Assembly (NCBI GenBank): GCA_027924585.1
Contig: BSBM01000372.1
Coordinates: forward strand, 11,233,501 to 11,297,500
DNA from: Larix kaempferi
Lineage: Eukaryota > Streptophyta > Pinopsida > Pinales > Pinaceae
Length of the DNA stretch: 64,000 nucleotides
Direction: 5' to 3'
In this document: positions 54,720 to 63,304 of the stretch, in pieces
Layout of the letters: every line of letters starts with the position of its first letter
How positions within the stretch are numbered: the stretch's first letter is position 1
Made by a program: the position numbers and the translations under genes
The notes under the pieces: model-generated
The model's input: only the letters and a program-made list of their open reading frames with translations
Databases searched by the model: none
What the model was told of the DNA's origin: nothing

Positions 54720-55450
54720 CAAGAAAATAAATTAGAAGAGACAATGAAGCCTCCAAAATTACTTTAACCTTTATATATACCTAATCAAATAGAGTCAGAG
54801 ATATAATAAACTTCATTATACCTAGAATCAAATATAGGTAGATATATCAATAAACTTCATTATACCTAATCCAATATGGAAAGAGATATCAATATACTTC
54901 ACTATACCTAATAATCAAATATGAGAAAACGATAAAAAGTCATCATAAATCCCACATTGTTTCATGAACGGTTAAAAAGTCAATTAACACAGCAAACATG
55001 GAATAGATTTAATGCTACGTTAAAAAGTCAATAAACACAGCAAACATGGAATAGATTTAATACTAATTAGCAGAAATCATTATGATGTAAAAATAAGAAA
55101 ATAGGAATGGTTTTGATGATCACATAAATCCCAAATCCCGTTAATACAAGTTAATACTCAAATACAATTACAATTAATATTAATTAGCATAGAATATATA
55201 GTTTGGAGTTGGTTTTATTTATCATAATAATAAGTCTAAGTCTAAGGTGGAGTCCGCAGACTTTGTAACTCCATCCATGTATTTTAATCAAGCAGCATAT
55301 AAACGCCAATTGAGGATAGGTAGCATTCATCAGCAGTCCCATGGAAGCCCAAAAGCTTCGCTTTCTTGTCTGTCACCTGTCCGTTTCCAGTGTCTACCCC
55401 GTATGGGCCGAGTGTCCTGCCTTGATTGGTCTGAAAAGTCAAAGACCTAA
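54720..55450. other. Unassigned intergenic region with short repeats
   Basis: Contains three copies of an AACTTCATTATACCTAA-type phrase (54810-54915) and a 51-bp duplication with GTTAAAAAGTCAAT and ACAGCAAACATGGAATAG (about 54970 and 55020). No gene is recognised. Confidence 0.55.
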
Positions 55451-55460
55451 CCACGAACTA

Positions 55461-55783
55461 GGAAAGACCTCGCAACAACAGATAATAATAAACCACTTAA
55501 TTATGCTGACAGGAGCACGAGTGAACTTTAAACGCGAGTTAAAAATGTTTTTCAACTATATATAAACCTGTATTTTTCAGCATAAAAGCTTCCATATAAC
55601 TAATTTTCGTCTTTTTGTAGTGAGAGCACATCACCATATACAATCCCTGTAGGAAAGACCTCTCAACAGATAATAATAAACCACTGCCAATTATATTGAC
55701 AGAAGTGACTGAAGCTTAAACGCCAGTTTAAAATGTCTGTCATGTATATATAAACCTGCATTTTTCGAGCGTAAAAGCTTTCA
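55461..55783 (+). promoter_or_regulatory. Duplicated TATA-containing module
   Basis: Two copies about 190 bp apart (55461-55591 and 55651-55783) share AGGAAAGACCTC, CAACAGATAATAATAAACCA, AAACGC-AGTT, TATATATAAACCTG and TAAAAGCTT. TATA-like boxes are at 55557-55565 and 55745-55753. It could be a duplicated promoter reading right; the next start codon of an open frame is 340 bases on. Confidence 0.45.
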
Positions 55784-56091
55784 TCTTGAAATGAGACGAC
55801 CCTTTTTTATCTCTGTTCATAACAATTTCATTGGACAAGAATTTTAACAAAACTGCTCTAAATATTCCCTTTGGCAAAATTAAGAAATAAATAAATGTAA
55901 ATTTAGATGAAAAAGACAAATTCATAAACTTTTTAAACCTTTATGTACATAACAGATTTCAACGAAGTCACGCTTTGCACATATCTACCTATAAACTTCA
56001 ACGAAGGCGTGCATGTACATTTATATGTTGTATACAGTCGTCTCTTAGATTAGGGCTAAAGCCTAGGGCGGTTAGCTGCACATATCTAATC

Positions 56092-56277
56092 ATGGCTACC
56101 GCCTCGGCTTTATACATAGATCGTAAACCAAAACTATCAAGAGTTAATCAAGCATCATCAATGTTATTACACAACCAGAAGTCACCGAATCAAGCTGTAA
56201 AAGAGATTGAAGCTGAAACCAATTTCATAGAAAAGTCGAAACCAATCCTAATCCTATCTGCAGGAACCTTGTATTGA
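56092..56277 (+). CDS. Small hypothetical ORF, 61 aa
   Basis: It starts MATASALYIDRKPKLSRVNQ and ends LSAGTLY, after ATG in context ATCATGGCT. No domain is recognised. It follows the duplicated TATA modules, which makes it a candidate first exon, but no strong donor is seen before the stop. Whether it is translated is unknown. Confidence 0.22.
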   Translation: MATASALYIDRKPKLSRVNQASSMLLHNQKSPNQAVKEIEAETNFIEKSKPILILSAGTLY

Positions 56278-56355
56278 GTTTTCTAGGTTGTCCGGGATCA
56301 ATAAAAATATTATATGATATGATATGTCCTGTATTTCATTCATTAATTGTTTCAG

Positions 56356-56471
56356 GTTTTTCTCAAGGTTTTTTTCAAGATCATGATGATCATCAAGAAG
56401 AAGATGATGATGATGATGAAAATGATGATGAAGACGATGATAGTGATGATGATGGTGATTATCATCATTAA
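56356..56471 (+). CDS. Asp/Glu-rich reading, possible exon
   Basis: After an acceptor-like AATTGTTTCAG (ending 56355) the frame reads FSQGFFQDHDDHQEED and then an almost pure Asp/Glu/Asn tract to DGDYHH and a stop at 56471. Acidic tails of this kind occur in many nuclear and secretory-pathway proteins. It may equally be an expanded GAT repeat. The join to 56092-56277 does not keep this frame with the donor I can see. Confidence 0.2.
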
Positions 56472-56520
56472 TATACCATTAGCAACAACAGATGGCAGAA
56501 AATAAGTGCAGGCTGTACTG

Positions 56521-56643
56521 TTAGATTGACAATCGGTTAGATTGACAATCGGCAGCGGCTCCGCCTGCCAGTAATATAATCATCACCAACGGCGCCATCA
56601 TGAATGCGCGTATGGCTGCCAATCTCGATCTGTAAACCTCCAT
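56521..56643 (-). CDS. Small ORF with signal-peptide-like segment
   Basis: ATG at 56643 begins MEVYRSRLAAIRAFMMAPLV, continues MIILLAGGAAADCQ and stops after 40 codons at 56521. A basic start, hydrophobic core of about 14 residues and small residues before a probable cut (AAA-DC) make a classical secretion signal. A TATA box lies 107 bases upstream. A direct repeat of 16 bases (TTAGATTGACAATCGG, 56521-56536 and 56537-56552) covers the end of the frame; without one copy the frame stays open further. It is perhaps the broken first exon of a secreted protein gene. No family is recognised. Confidence 0.35.
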   Translation of the reverse strand: MEVYRSRLAAIRAFMMAPLVMIILLAGGAAADCQSNRLSI

Positions 56644-56749
56644 TGCTGTGAAAACTGAAAACCCACTGGTAATGACTACTCAGATCAGATAGAGTTTGCA
56701 CTGGGCTCGGCTCTAGAAAGATAACGAGGTTGGAATCGAGGAAGCTTGC

Positions 56750-56758
56750 ATTTATAGA
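56750..56758 (-). promoter_or_regulatory. TATA box for the minus-strand ORF at 56643
   Basis: CTCTATAAATG on the minus strand. A start site about 30 bases downstream would leave a leader of about 75 bases before the ATG. Confidence 0.45.
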
Positions 56759-56819
56759 GAACGAGTTGGAGGTTGGAATCGAAGAAAATAACTAGTAGGT
56801 TGGAAGTAATGAGTGATTA

Positions 56820-57480
56820 GTTGGAAGTTGCAGCTTGGAAGTAATGAGTGATAATTACCCACCAACCAGATTTGACGATAGATGGATTTGGACAGCGATA
56901 GATCTTAAATTGCAACTACGATATGCACAGCACAATCAACGTACCTGTGAGCCTCATTTTATTTACCTGTGAGCCTCATTTTATTTTTTCTCAACTTTCC
57001 AGCTTCGCCTTCCCCGTACACCGAAGATTACGGATGCTCTATGACTCCTTCAATTTGCAGTGTTAAAAACATGTTTTATCCTTCCAGCTGACTGGTTATT
57101 CTCAAACGGCCATTGTGGACAATTTACAGTGTTCAAAAATGTTTTGGCTGGAGCCATCGTGGACACTTTGCAGTGTTAAAAGCATGTTTTATCCTTGCAG
57201 GTGGCTGGTACTGATTCTCAAACCATTGTGGATTGGATTGGGCAGCTGGAAAAGCTCGTTTACATTTATATTTTTTTAGCTTGGTACGTGTTTATTTCAA
57301 AACTGTTAAGTCTAGCTGTGGCAGGTTTTTTTTATAGCTGTATTATGTTACCAATATTTCGGACGTTTAAATAGGTTGGAGGAATCTCGTGGTTCGCTAT
57401 TTTGGGGTCACGTTTTAAATCTTCCGAATATTTCGGACTTTTAAATAGGTGGGAGCCTCCCGGGCCCGGGCCCGGGCCCC
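56820..57480. other. Intergenic region with short duplications and GGGCCC run
   Basis: Repeats: TGTGAGCCTCATTTTATT twice (56946 and 56968), CAGTGTT-AAA-ATGTTTT three times (57057, 57127, 57171) and AATATTTCGGAC-TTTAAATAGG twice (57353 and 57426). It ends in GGGCCCGGGCCCGGGCCCC (57462-57480), directly before the Penelope-like element. No gene is seen. Confidence 0.6.
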
Positions 57481-57503
57481 TTCAAATTGGTTGCTCATTG
57501 CAG

Positions 57504-58020
57504 AACTAAGGCGGATAAGGGTAATGCAACCATCATATTAGATCAGAGGATTACGTAAGAAAAATGAATGATCACTTAGCTTATGGGAGCTACAAAAAAC
57601 CAAGGAAGGACCCAAGAAAAACCATCTGCAGAGATTGCTTATTAGTTGGAGGATGTGGACCATGTAGACCACCGAAACCTAACATCTCAAAAACTGAGAG
57701 GAGCGCTCTGCAGAACGAAGGCGATAAGGGTAATGCAACCGTCATATTAGATTCAGAGGATTACGTAAGAAAAATGAATGATCACTTAGCTTGTGGGAGT
57801 TACAAAAAACTAAGGACCCAGGAAAAACCATCTGCAGAACTGTCACCAATGCTATCACGAAGTCTAACACCAATGCTATCAGGAAGTCTAACCTTGACGA
57901 AGAGATCAAAATAAAACTTTATCCCAAAGGCAGCTTGGTCACTCGAATCTACACAAACAAGGAACCCCACTACGGCCAATCGTCAACACCATTGGATCAC
58001 CTACGTACAAATTAGCTAAA
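57504..58020 (+). pseudogene. PLE RT N-terminal region with internal duplication
   Basis: A segment of about 130 bases occurs at 57504-57633 and again at 57713-57836 (GATAAGGGTAATGCAACC, GATTACGTAAGAAAAATGAA). It encodes DKGNATVIL and YVRKMNDHL, the PLE N-terminal motif. Between the copies lies CRPPKPNISKTERSAL, which normally comes before it. The simplest reading is a duplication with loss of a few codons. Then LDEEIKIKLYPKG and RPIVNTIGSPTYKLAKYLA lead toward the RT core through two frame changes. Confidence 0.75.
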
Positions 58021-58950
58021 TATCTAGCAAACTTACTAAAACCTTTAGTAGGGAAGACTAACTCCTTTGTTAAAGACTCGGCTAGTTGGATAGAAGAGAT
58101 TTCCAAAGAAAAACTCAACGAGGAAGACAGACTTGTAAGCTTCGATGTTGTATCCATGTATACAAAAATCCCTATAGATGAATCCATTGAAACCATAAAA
58201 GAACTTACCAACACTGACACGGCCAAACTGGTTGAGGTGTGCTTGCAATCCACCTATTTCACCTTCCAAAAAGAGTTCTATGAGCAAGTGGAAGGGGTGG
58301 CAATGGGATCACCTCTCTCACCCATTGTGGCCAATCTTTACATGGAGAAATTCGAGAGACAAGCCATAGAATCTTTCCCCTTGAAACCAAAAAGATGGAA
58401 ACGTTATGTTGATGATACAGATGTGGTGTGGTCCCATGGGGAAGATAATCTTGTGAAATTTCTAGAACATCTGAACAAGCAAAATAATAGTATCAGGTTC
58501 ACCATGGAAATGGAAACAAACAAGAGTTTTCCCTTTCTAGATGTGTTAATATCAAAGAAGGAAGATGGATCTATAGCACACCAAGTATTCCAAAAAAGAC
58601 ACACACAGAAAGATACCTTCACGTCAACTGGCATCACTTCCCCCATCAAAAGTTAGGTATTATCACTACCTTAGCAACGAGAGCATATAGAATCTCAGAT
58701 AAGGATCACATAGATCAAGAACTGGAGCACCTAGACCAAGTTTTTAGAATGAACAGATATGAGAGTAAACAAGTAAAGAAAATAATATCTAATATGAAAA
58801 GGAATGAGAGTAAAATTAATAAGAAGAAAGAAAATGATGAGAGCAAGGAAGAAAGAAGAGTCTTCTTTCCCTAAATAAAAGGAACAGCTGATAGATTGGC
58901 CAAAACCTTAAGAAAGAAAGGGTTTAGGGTTTTATTTACCCCTCCCAATT
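58021..58950 (+). pseudogene. PLE reverse transcriptase core
   Basis: Readings include NSFVKDSASWIEEI and LVSFDVVSMYTKIPIDESIE (catalytic Asp of motif A), VEGVAMGSPLSPIVANLYME (motif B), KRYVDDTDVVW (motif C, both Asp present), SFPFLDVLI and then a stop at 58656. The reading continues in another frame with AYRISDKDHIDQELEHL and a Lys/Glu-rich stretch. PLE RTs are relatives of telomerase and prime on target DNA ends. The longest open part is 58156-58656. Confidence 0.88.
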
Positions 58951-59337
58951 CTATTAGGAAAATGCTAGACTCTCTTAAGGACCCCATAGAACCCAAATAC
59001 TTTAAAGGTGTTTACTTGATCCCATGTTCTTGTAATAAATCCCACATTGGGAAGATCCATAGAAACTAGACTTAAAGAACATGAAGCAGACCTTAGGCAT
59101 GATGGGCACAAGAAGTCAACCCTAGCTGAACACTCTCACCTTACACAACACCATATTTGTCATGAGAATGTGTTGGTCAGTGTAAGGGAAGACAACCTAA
59201 CTAAACAAAAAATAAGAGAGAAAATAGAAATCAACATAACTGAAGAATGCTTGAATAGAGATGATGACACAAAACTTAGTAACACATGGCTTCCCCTTCT
59301 ACACTCACTCAAAAAACACTCCTTTAAGAACCCTTAA
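58951..59337 (+). pseudogene. PLE GIY-YIG endonuclease
   Basis: GVYLIPCSCNKSHIG (about 59007-59050) matches the GIY...YIG strands, with the Cys-rich insert typical of PLE nucleases. After a one-frame shift comes GRSIETRLKEHEADL, with the catalytic Arg, then TLAEHSHLTQHH and KIREKIEINI, with the metal-binding Glu. TWLPLL is near the C-terminus at 59337. The nuclease would nick target DNA for primed reverse transcription. Confidence 0.85.
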
Positions 59338-59459
59338 GGCCCATAGAAGATCCTTTCCTTCCCCCCCTTTTAGTCATTCCCCTCCCTTTGATCTTTGCCC
59401 AAGTCCACCCTTGCCCCTAGATTCCTCTCCCCTCTTATCAATGAAACCTAATAAGAAGT

Positions 59460-59725
59460 TTAAAAACCTTTTCAATTTTAATTTTAATTTTATTAATCTT
59501 AATAAAAATAATTTTAATTTTAATTTTATTAATCTTAATAAAAATACTTTTAATTTTAATTTTATTAATATTAATAAAAATACTTTTAATTTTAATTTTA
59601 TTAATCTTAATAAAAATACTTTTAATTTTAATTTTATTAATATTAATAAAAATACTTTTAATTTTAATTTTAATTTTAATTTTAATTTTATTAATCTTAA
59701 TAAAAATACTTTTAATACCTTTTAA
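59460..59725 (+). repeat. PLE tail array, 36-bp period
   Basis: About six units of TTTTAATTTTAATTTTATTA plus ATCTTAATAAAAATAC. A further single copy is at 59790-59840 within a partial duplication of the following unique sequence (CCTTTTAAAGTTCGCC / CCTTTTAGAGTTCACC). It is noncoding, although one frame stays open because 36 is divisible by three. Confidence 0.9.
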
Positions 59726-59970
59726 AGTTCGCCCAACCTAGCCGACAACTTGATAATAACCTTACCCTCACATTTAAATCAAAACCTTTTCAATTTCAAT
59801 TTTAATTTTATTAATCTTAATAAGAATACTTTTAATACCTTTTAGAGTTCACCTAACCTAGCCGATAACTTGATAAAACCTTACCCTCACATAAAATAAA
59901 AAAATATCCACCCTAATTCTCAAACACTATCTATATATGCAGATCATTGGCCTCTTGATTATCCTTTTTG

Positions 59971-60030
59971 GTTGGTGGGCACTCCTGATGATGATCTCAT
60001 AGAGAGATCGAAACGTCGAGCCTTAAAAAG
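59971..60030 (+). ncRNA. Hammerhead ribozyme motif at PLE 3' end
   Basis: CTGATGA (59985-59991), stem II GATCTC/GAGATC with loop ATAGA (59993-60009), and GAAAC (60010-60014), then GTC (60015-60017) as the expected cleavage site. Stem I forms from CTC/GAG next to the core, then after a 2-base bulge GGG/CCT-type pairs (59976-59984 with 60018-60023). Stem III is minimal, as in the hammerheads known from PLEs, which work best as dimers (ACGT is self-complementary). All core bases are conserved. Confidence 0.8.
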
Positions 60031-60159
60031 CACCAATGCAATTTCCTCTTCCTTTCAAACGAATCATTGCACATGGCTATATTTTCACATGTAGAGTTGG
60101 TACTTCAATAACCCTCCACACTTGCCTCCCCAAATATCTATTACTAACTTTCCTAGTAT

Positions 60160-61450
60160 TCCAATTTGGTATTTATTTGTCTTTATATCTACTTGTAGTG
60201 GTTTAGTTGAGTTTAAATCCCCAACTCTACACATGCATTGCTATAACTCCATATACAAATCTATGGGTTCAATTTCTACCAAAGATGTGAATAATATCTT
60301 GTTCAATGTTGCACTCTAGCTTTATGGTTAAGGACCCATATCCACTAGTAGTTGCCCTTATGTTTGAATCTCACATGATGATCATTCATCACTACAATTG
60401 AATGGGTTGAATTTATACCAATGACGTGGATATCTTACCAAATGCCTTGGTTTGGCATTTTAGTTAAGGGCTCACATCTGCAAGTTGTTGGTATTGAGTT
60501 TAATCCCCCCACAATGATGGCAATTTCATTAATGATGTGGATCCCTTGTTGAATAAATACCCCAAATTTTTGTCAAGGAACCATATCCACTAGTAGTTGG
60601 TCTTGAGTTTGATTTCCCCTATGGTGCTCATGCATTGGTACAACTCCAAATACAACTCTATGGGTTTAATTTCTACCAATGATGTGGGCGCCTTATTGAA
60701 CTCACCACTTTGGAACTTGGGTTAAGAACCGACATCCATTACGGGTTGGTCTTGAGTACAATCCCCATGTTGCTTGTGTATCAATACATCTCCACATACA
60801 AATCCATCTATTGAATTTCTACTATTGATATGGGTACCTTGCCAAATGGCCAATTTGACATTTTGGTTAAAGAGTAAAATCTATTGGTGCTATTGTTCTT
60901 GATTTCAAATCCCCCACAATGGTCACTCGTCACTACAAGTCCACATATAGCTCCATGGTTCTACAAATGATGCAGGTACTTTCACAAACGCACCACTATA
61001 ATTTTTTGGTTGATGGCCCATATTAATTGGTATTTGGTCTTGAGTTTGATTCCATGATAATGCTCATGCGCATATACAACTTCACATATAGCTCCATAGG
61101 GTGAATTTATACCAATAACATCGACACCCTACCAAATTTTTTGCCTTGGAATTTTGGGTAAGTATCCATATTCATTGGTAATCAAGCTTGATCTCAATTC
61201 CCTATGCGTTTCCCATTTATACTACAACTACACAAGTCATATTTTTATCAATGATGTGGGTTGAATTCCCTCCTTTAGCATTTTGGTTAAAACCCCATAT
61301 AAACTAGTAATTTGTCTTGAGTTTTATCCTCCACATTATACCCCAAGCATTGCTACAACCTCATATACCCACTTGTGTCCGGTGCACTATTATAGAACCA
61401 CAAACAACTTAAGTAAGTAAAATTTCTACCAATCATGTAGATATGTTGTC
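60160..61450. repeat. Decayed array of about 140-bp units
   Basis: At least eight units can be lined up on CATATCCACTAGTAGTTGGTC-like phrases at about 60338, 60474, 60587, 60728, 60878, 61018, 61167 and 61297 (spacing 113-150). Each is followed by TTGAGTTTGATTCCCC, CATACAA-TC-ATGGGTT, AATTTCTACCAATGATGTGG and CCAAATGCC...TTTTGGTTAA. Units are 25-35% different and uninterrupted by other elements. It looks like an old satellite. No coding capacity. Confidence 0.78.
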
Positions 61451-62010
61451 AAATACCATGATGGGGCGTCCTTGAATTCTCCACTTGTCACTTTATATTC
61501 AGAATCTGTCACTTTCTTTATCCAATTTTTTGTTCATATCATTCAAATGGACTTTAAGGTATTTAATGGGAAAAACAAATTCTCTCCATTTTCTTTGTTC
61601 TTTGTGCAACTCATCTAATTCATTCCACTATAATACAAAGATAAATTCATATACTCACATTCTATTGATTTTCAACAACATTATTGTGGTCAAAATTAAA
61701 ATTTCTACATTTTCTTTATGAAATGTGAAGTTCTTCCTCAAATTTAAAAAGGATTTTAGAATAAAACAAATATTTCTACATGCCTATATGATATTTGAAG
61801 TCATGTATGGGCTCTTCTTTATGAAAATATGAATATATTTAATTCCTTTTTAGTTATTTGATATTGATTACATCCAGAGTAGTAAAGTATGTTGTCATAT
61901 TTGTCATGTTATATAATGTAACGCTTCCATGTTAGTTGATAGCTTATCAAAAATAAAAAGTAATTAAATAATCATGTCGGCACATAAAATACAATAAAAA
62001 ATTCAAACAG
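61451..62010. other. Unassigned AT-rich region
   Basis: No gene, repeat or element is recognised. Confidence 0.4.
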
Positions 62011-62013
62011 GCA

Positions 62014-62158
62014 TAGATTCATCTTAACCCCGAATCTATTAAGCATCGAGAGGGATCCAAATTCTTAAGGTGTAAACATTTTCTTAATGTGTAAACAATT
62101 TAAGATTATATATATATGATCCCACTCAATCCTTAGATCCGGTTCTAAGATGAATCTA
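62014..62158. mobile_element. Foldback (MITE-like) element
   Basis: Left end TAGATTCATCTTA...CCGAATCTA and right end TAGATCCGG...TAAGATGAATCTA are inverted copies. The pairing extends to GAGAGGGATCC / GGATCACTC-like inner parts, giving imperfect arms of about 45 bases with an AT-rich centre (62060-62118). The length is about 145 bp. No clear target duplication was identified, so the superfamily is unknown. Confidence 0.6.
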
Positions 62159-62460
62159 GGATGGTATTATTTGAAGCCATATATCAGTTTTTAAGATGGA
62201 TCTATGATCTCCTGTTTGACATTGATCCAAGCTTGTATTTCAGTGTCCATGCTATATACATCTTTCAGTTATGTATTGGAGATTATGTTCTACCATTCTG
62301 AACATATCCTGATGTCAATATTGTAAACTGGTCGCTGAATTTGTTTATGTTTTGGGTATTTTTTGTGACCTCATCCTGTGGCCTCTTTGCTCCTCCTCTA
62401 CTTGGATTGTAATGTATTTCGGCCATCACTTCCCTCTAACCTCACACATTAGGGGGCATC
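62159..62460 (+). other. Element H internal 3' end
   Basis: Ends in CACACATTAGGGGGCATC, nearly the same phrase that precedes the 3' LTR of A, so it is read as the polypurine tract region of a related element. The upstream extent of H is unknown; its other LTR is not in the window. Confidence 0.55.
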
Positions 62461-63304
62461 TGTTATTGGTCAAATTAGCACTTCTTCGTCTGTTACCACA
62501 TCTCCTTGTCGGTCACACAAAAGGACACTATGGATGGAAGAGATTAACTCGACCCTAGATGACCTAGAGCTGAACCTTGCAATCCTTTCCTCAAAAGCAT
62601 ATTTCTCTGCCTATATTTACACCTAACCGCAACCCTTATGCTTGTCAACCAACGGATCAGCCACGGGTATCTATATTGACAACCCACGGGTATCAATTAA
62701 AATGTTGCACTCTCTAGATGCAAGTTAGGACACTCGCGAGTCACCCGCCAGTTGTCCTATATCATACTCATGGGTATCTTAAGAAAACTTGAAAAAATAA
62801 TTAAAAACACGAATTGGGATTAGTTGAGGAAGGTACCCAAACTACCCCAACTTCCAAAATCAACCACCTTTCGAACCTGCCCTCCTTTCCTTGACATAAA
62901 TACAAGGGGAGGGGCTTGAGAAAGGGACCTTATGATCATTGGAGAAAGTTATGCTGGAGAAATTCATAGCTAAGAGAGAGGAGCAGGAGCCCAGGGTCTG
63001 GTTACGACAATGCCGGTGCAGGACAGGTACATAGATTTATGTATCTTCTGCATTTGTCAATAAAGATTTGGACATTCTTCCCTTTCCAATAGATTTTCTT
63101 ATGTCTATTGCAATTTAATTACAAGTTGATGTTACATTGTTTAAATGAATGTCAATCTCTTATTTGGAGTTAAATGGATTTGAGGAAGGTTTTATGTTTG
63201 TTTTGCAAGATTGTTGCATAGGAGAACAAAGGGAGAAAATATTGTATCGACCTTCGAAATAAGGTATATACTCTCTTGACCCTAACCCTATTTGCTTAAT
63301 AACA
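62461..63304 (+). repeat. Element H 3' LTR
   Basis: 844 bp, TGTTATTGGTC...TTAATAACA, with inverted ends TGTTATT/AATAACA and a TATA-like CATAAATAC at 62895-62903. It shares no close sequence with the A LTR apart from overall plan. The right end rests on the inverted terminus only. Confidence 0.6.

Larger units (their letters stand above)
57481..60100 (+). mobile_element. Penelope-like element (PLE) with GIY-YIG endonuclease
   Basis: Reading on the + strand gives the N-terminal PLE block (DKGNATVILDSEDYVRKM), the RT core with AMGSPLSPIVANLYME and RYVDDTDVVW, then GIY-YIG endonuclease motifs. A 36-bp AT-rich array and a hammerhead motif follow. This layout belongs to endonuclease-positive PLEs, which have been reported in conifers (Dryad) and proposed to come from arthropods by horizontal transfer. 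The element is broken by an internal duplication, frameshifts and stops. Exact ends are not fixed: the left limit is near the GGGCCC run and the right limit is after the hammerhead. Confidence 0.88.

Noticed and set aside
59261-59725. 154-codon frame rich in Asn and Phe after the PLE nuclease
   Set aside because: The second half is the 36-bp AT-rich array and the first half overlaps the nuclease end in another frame.
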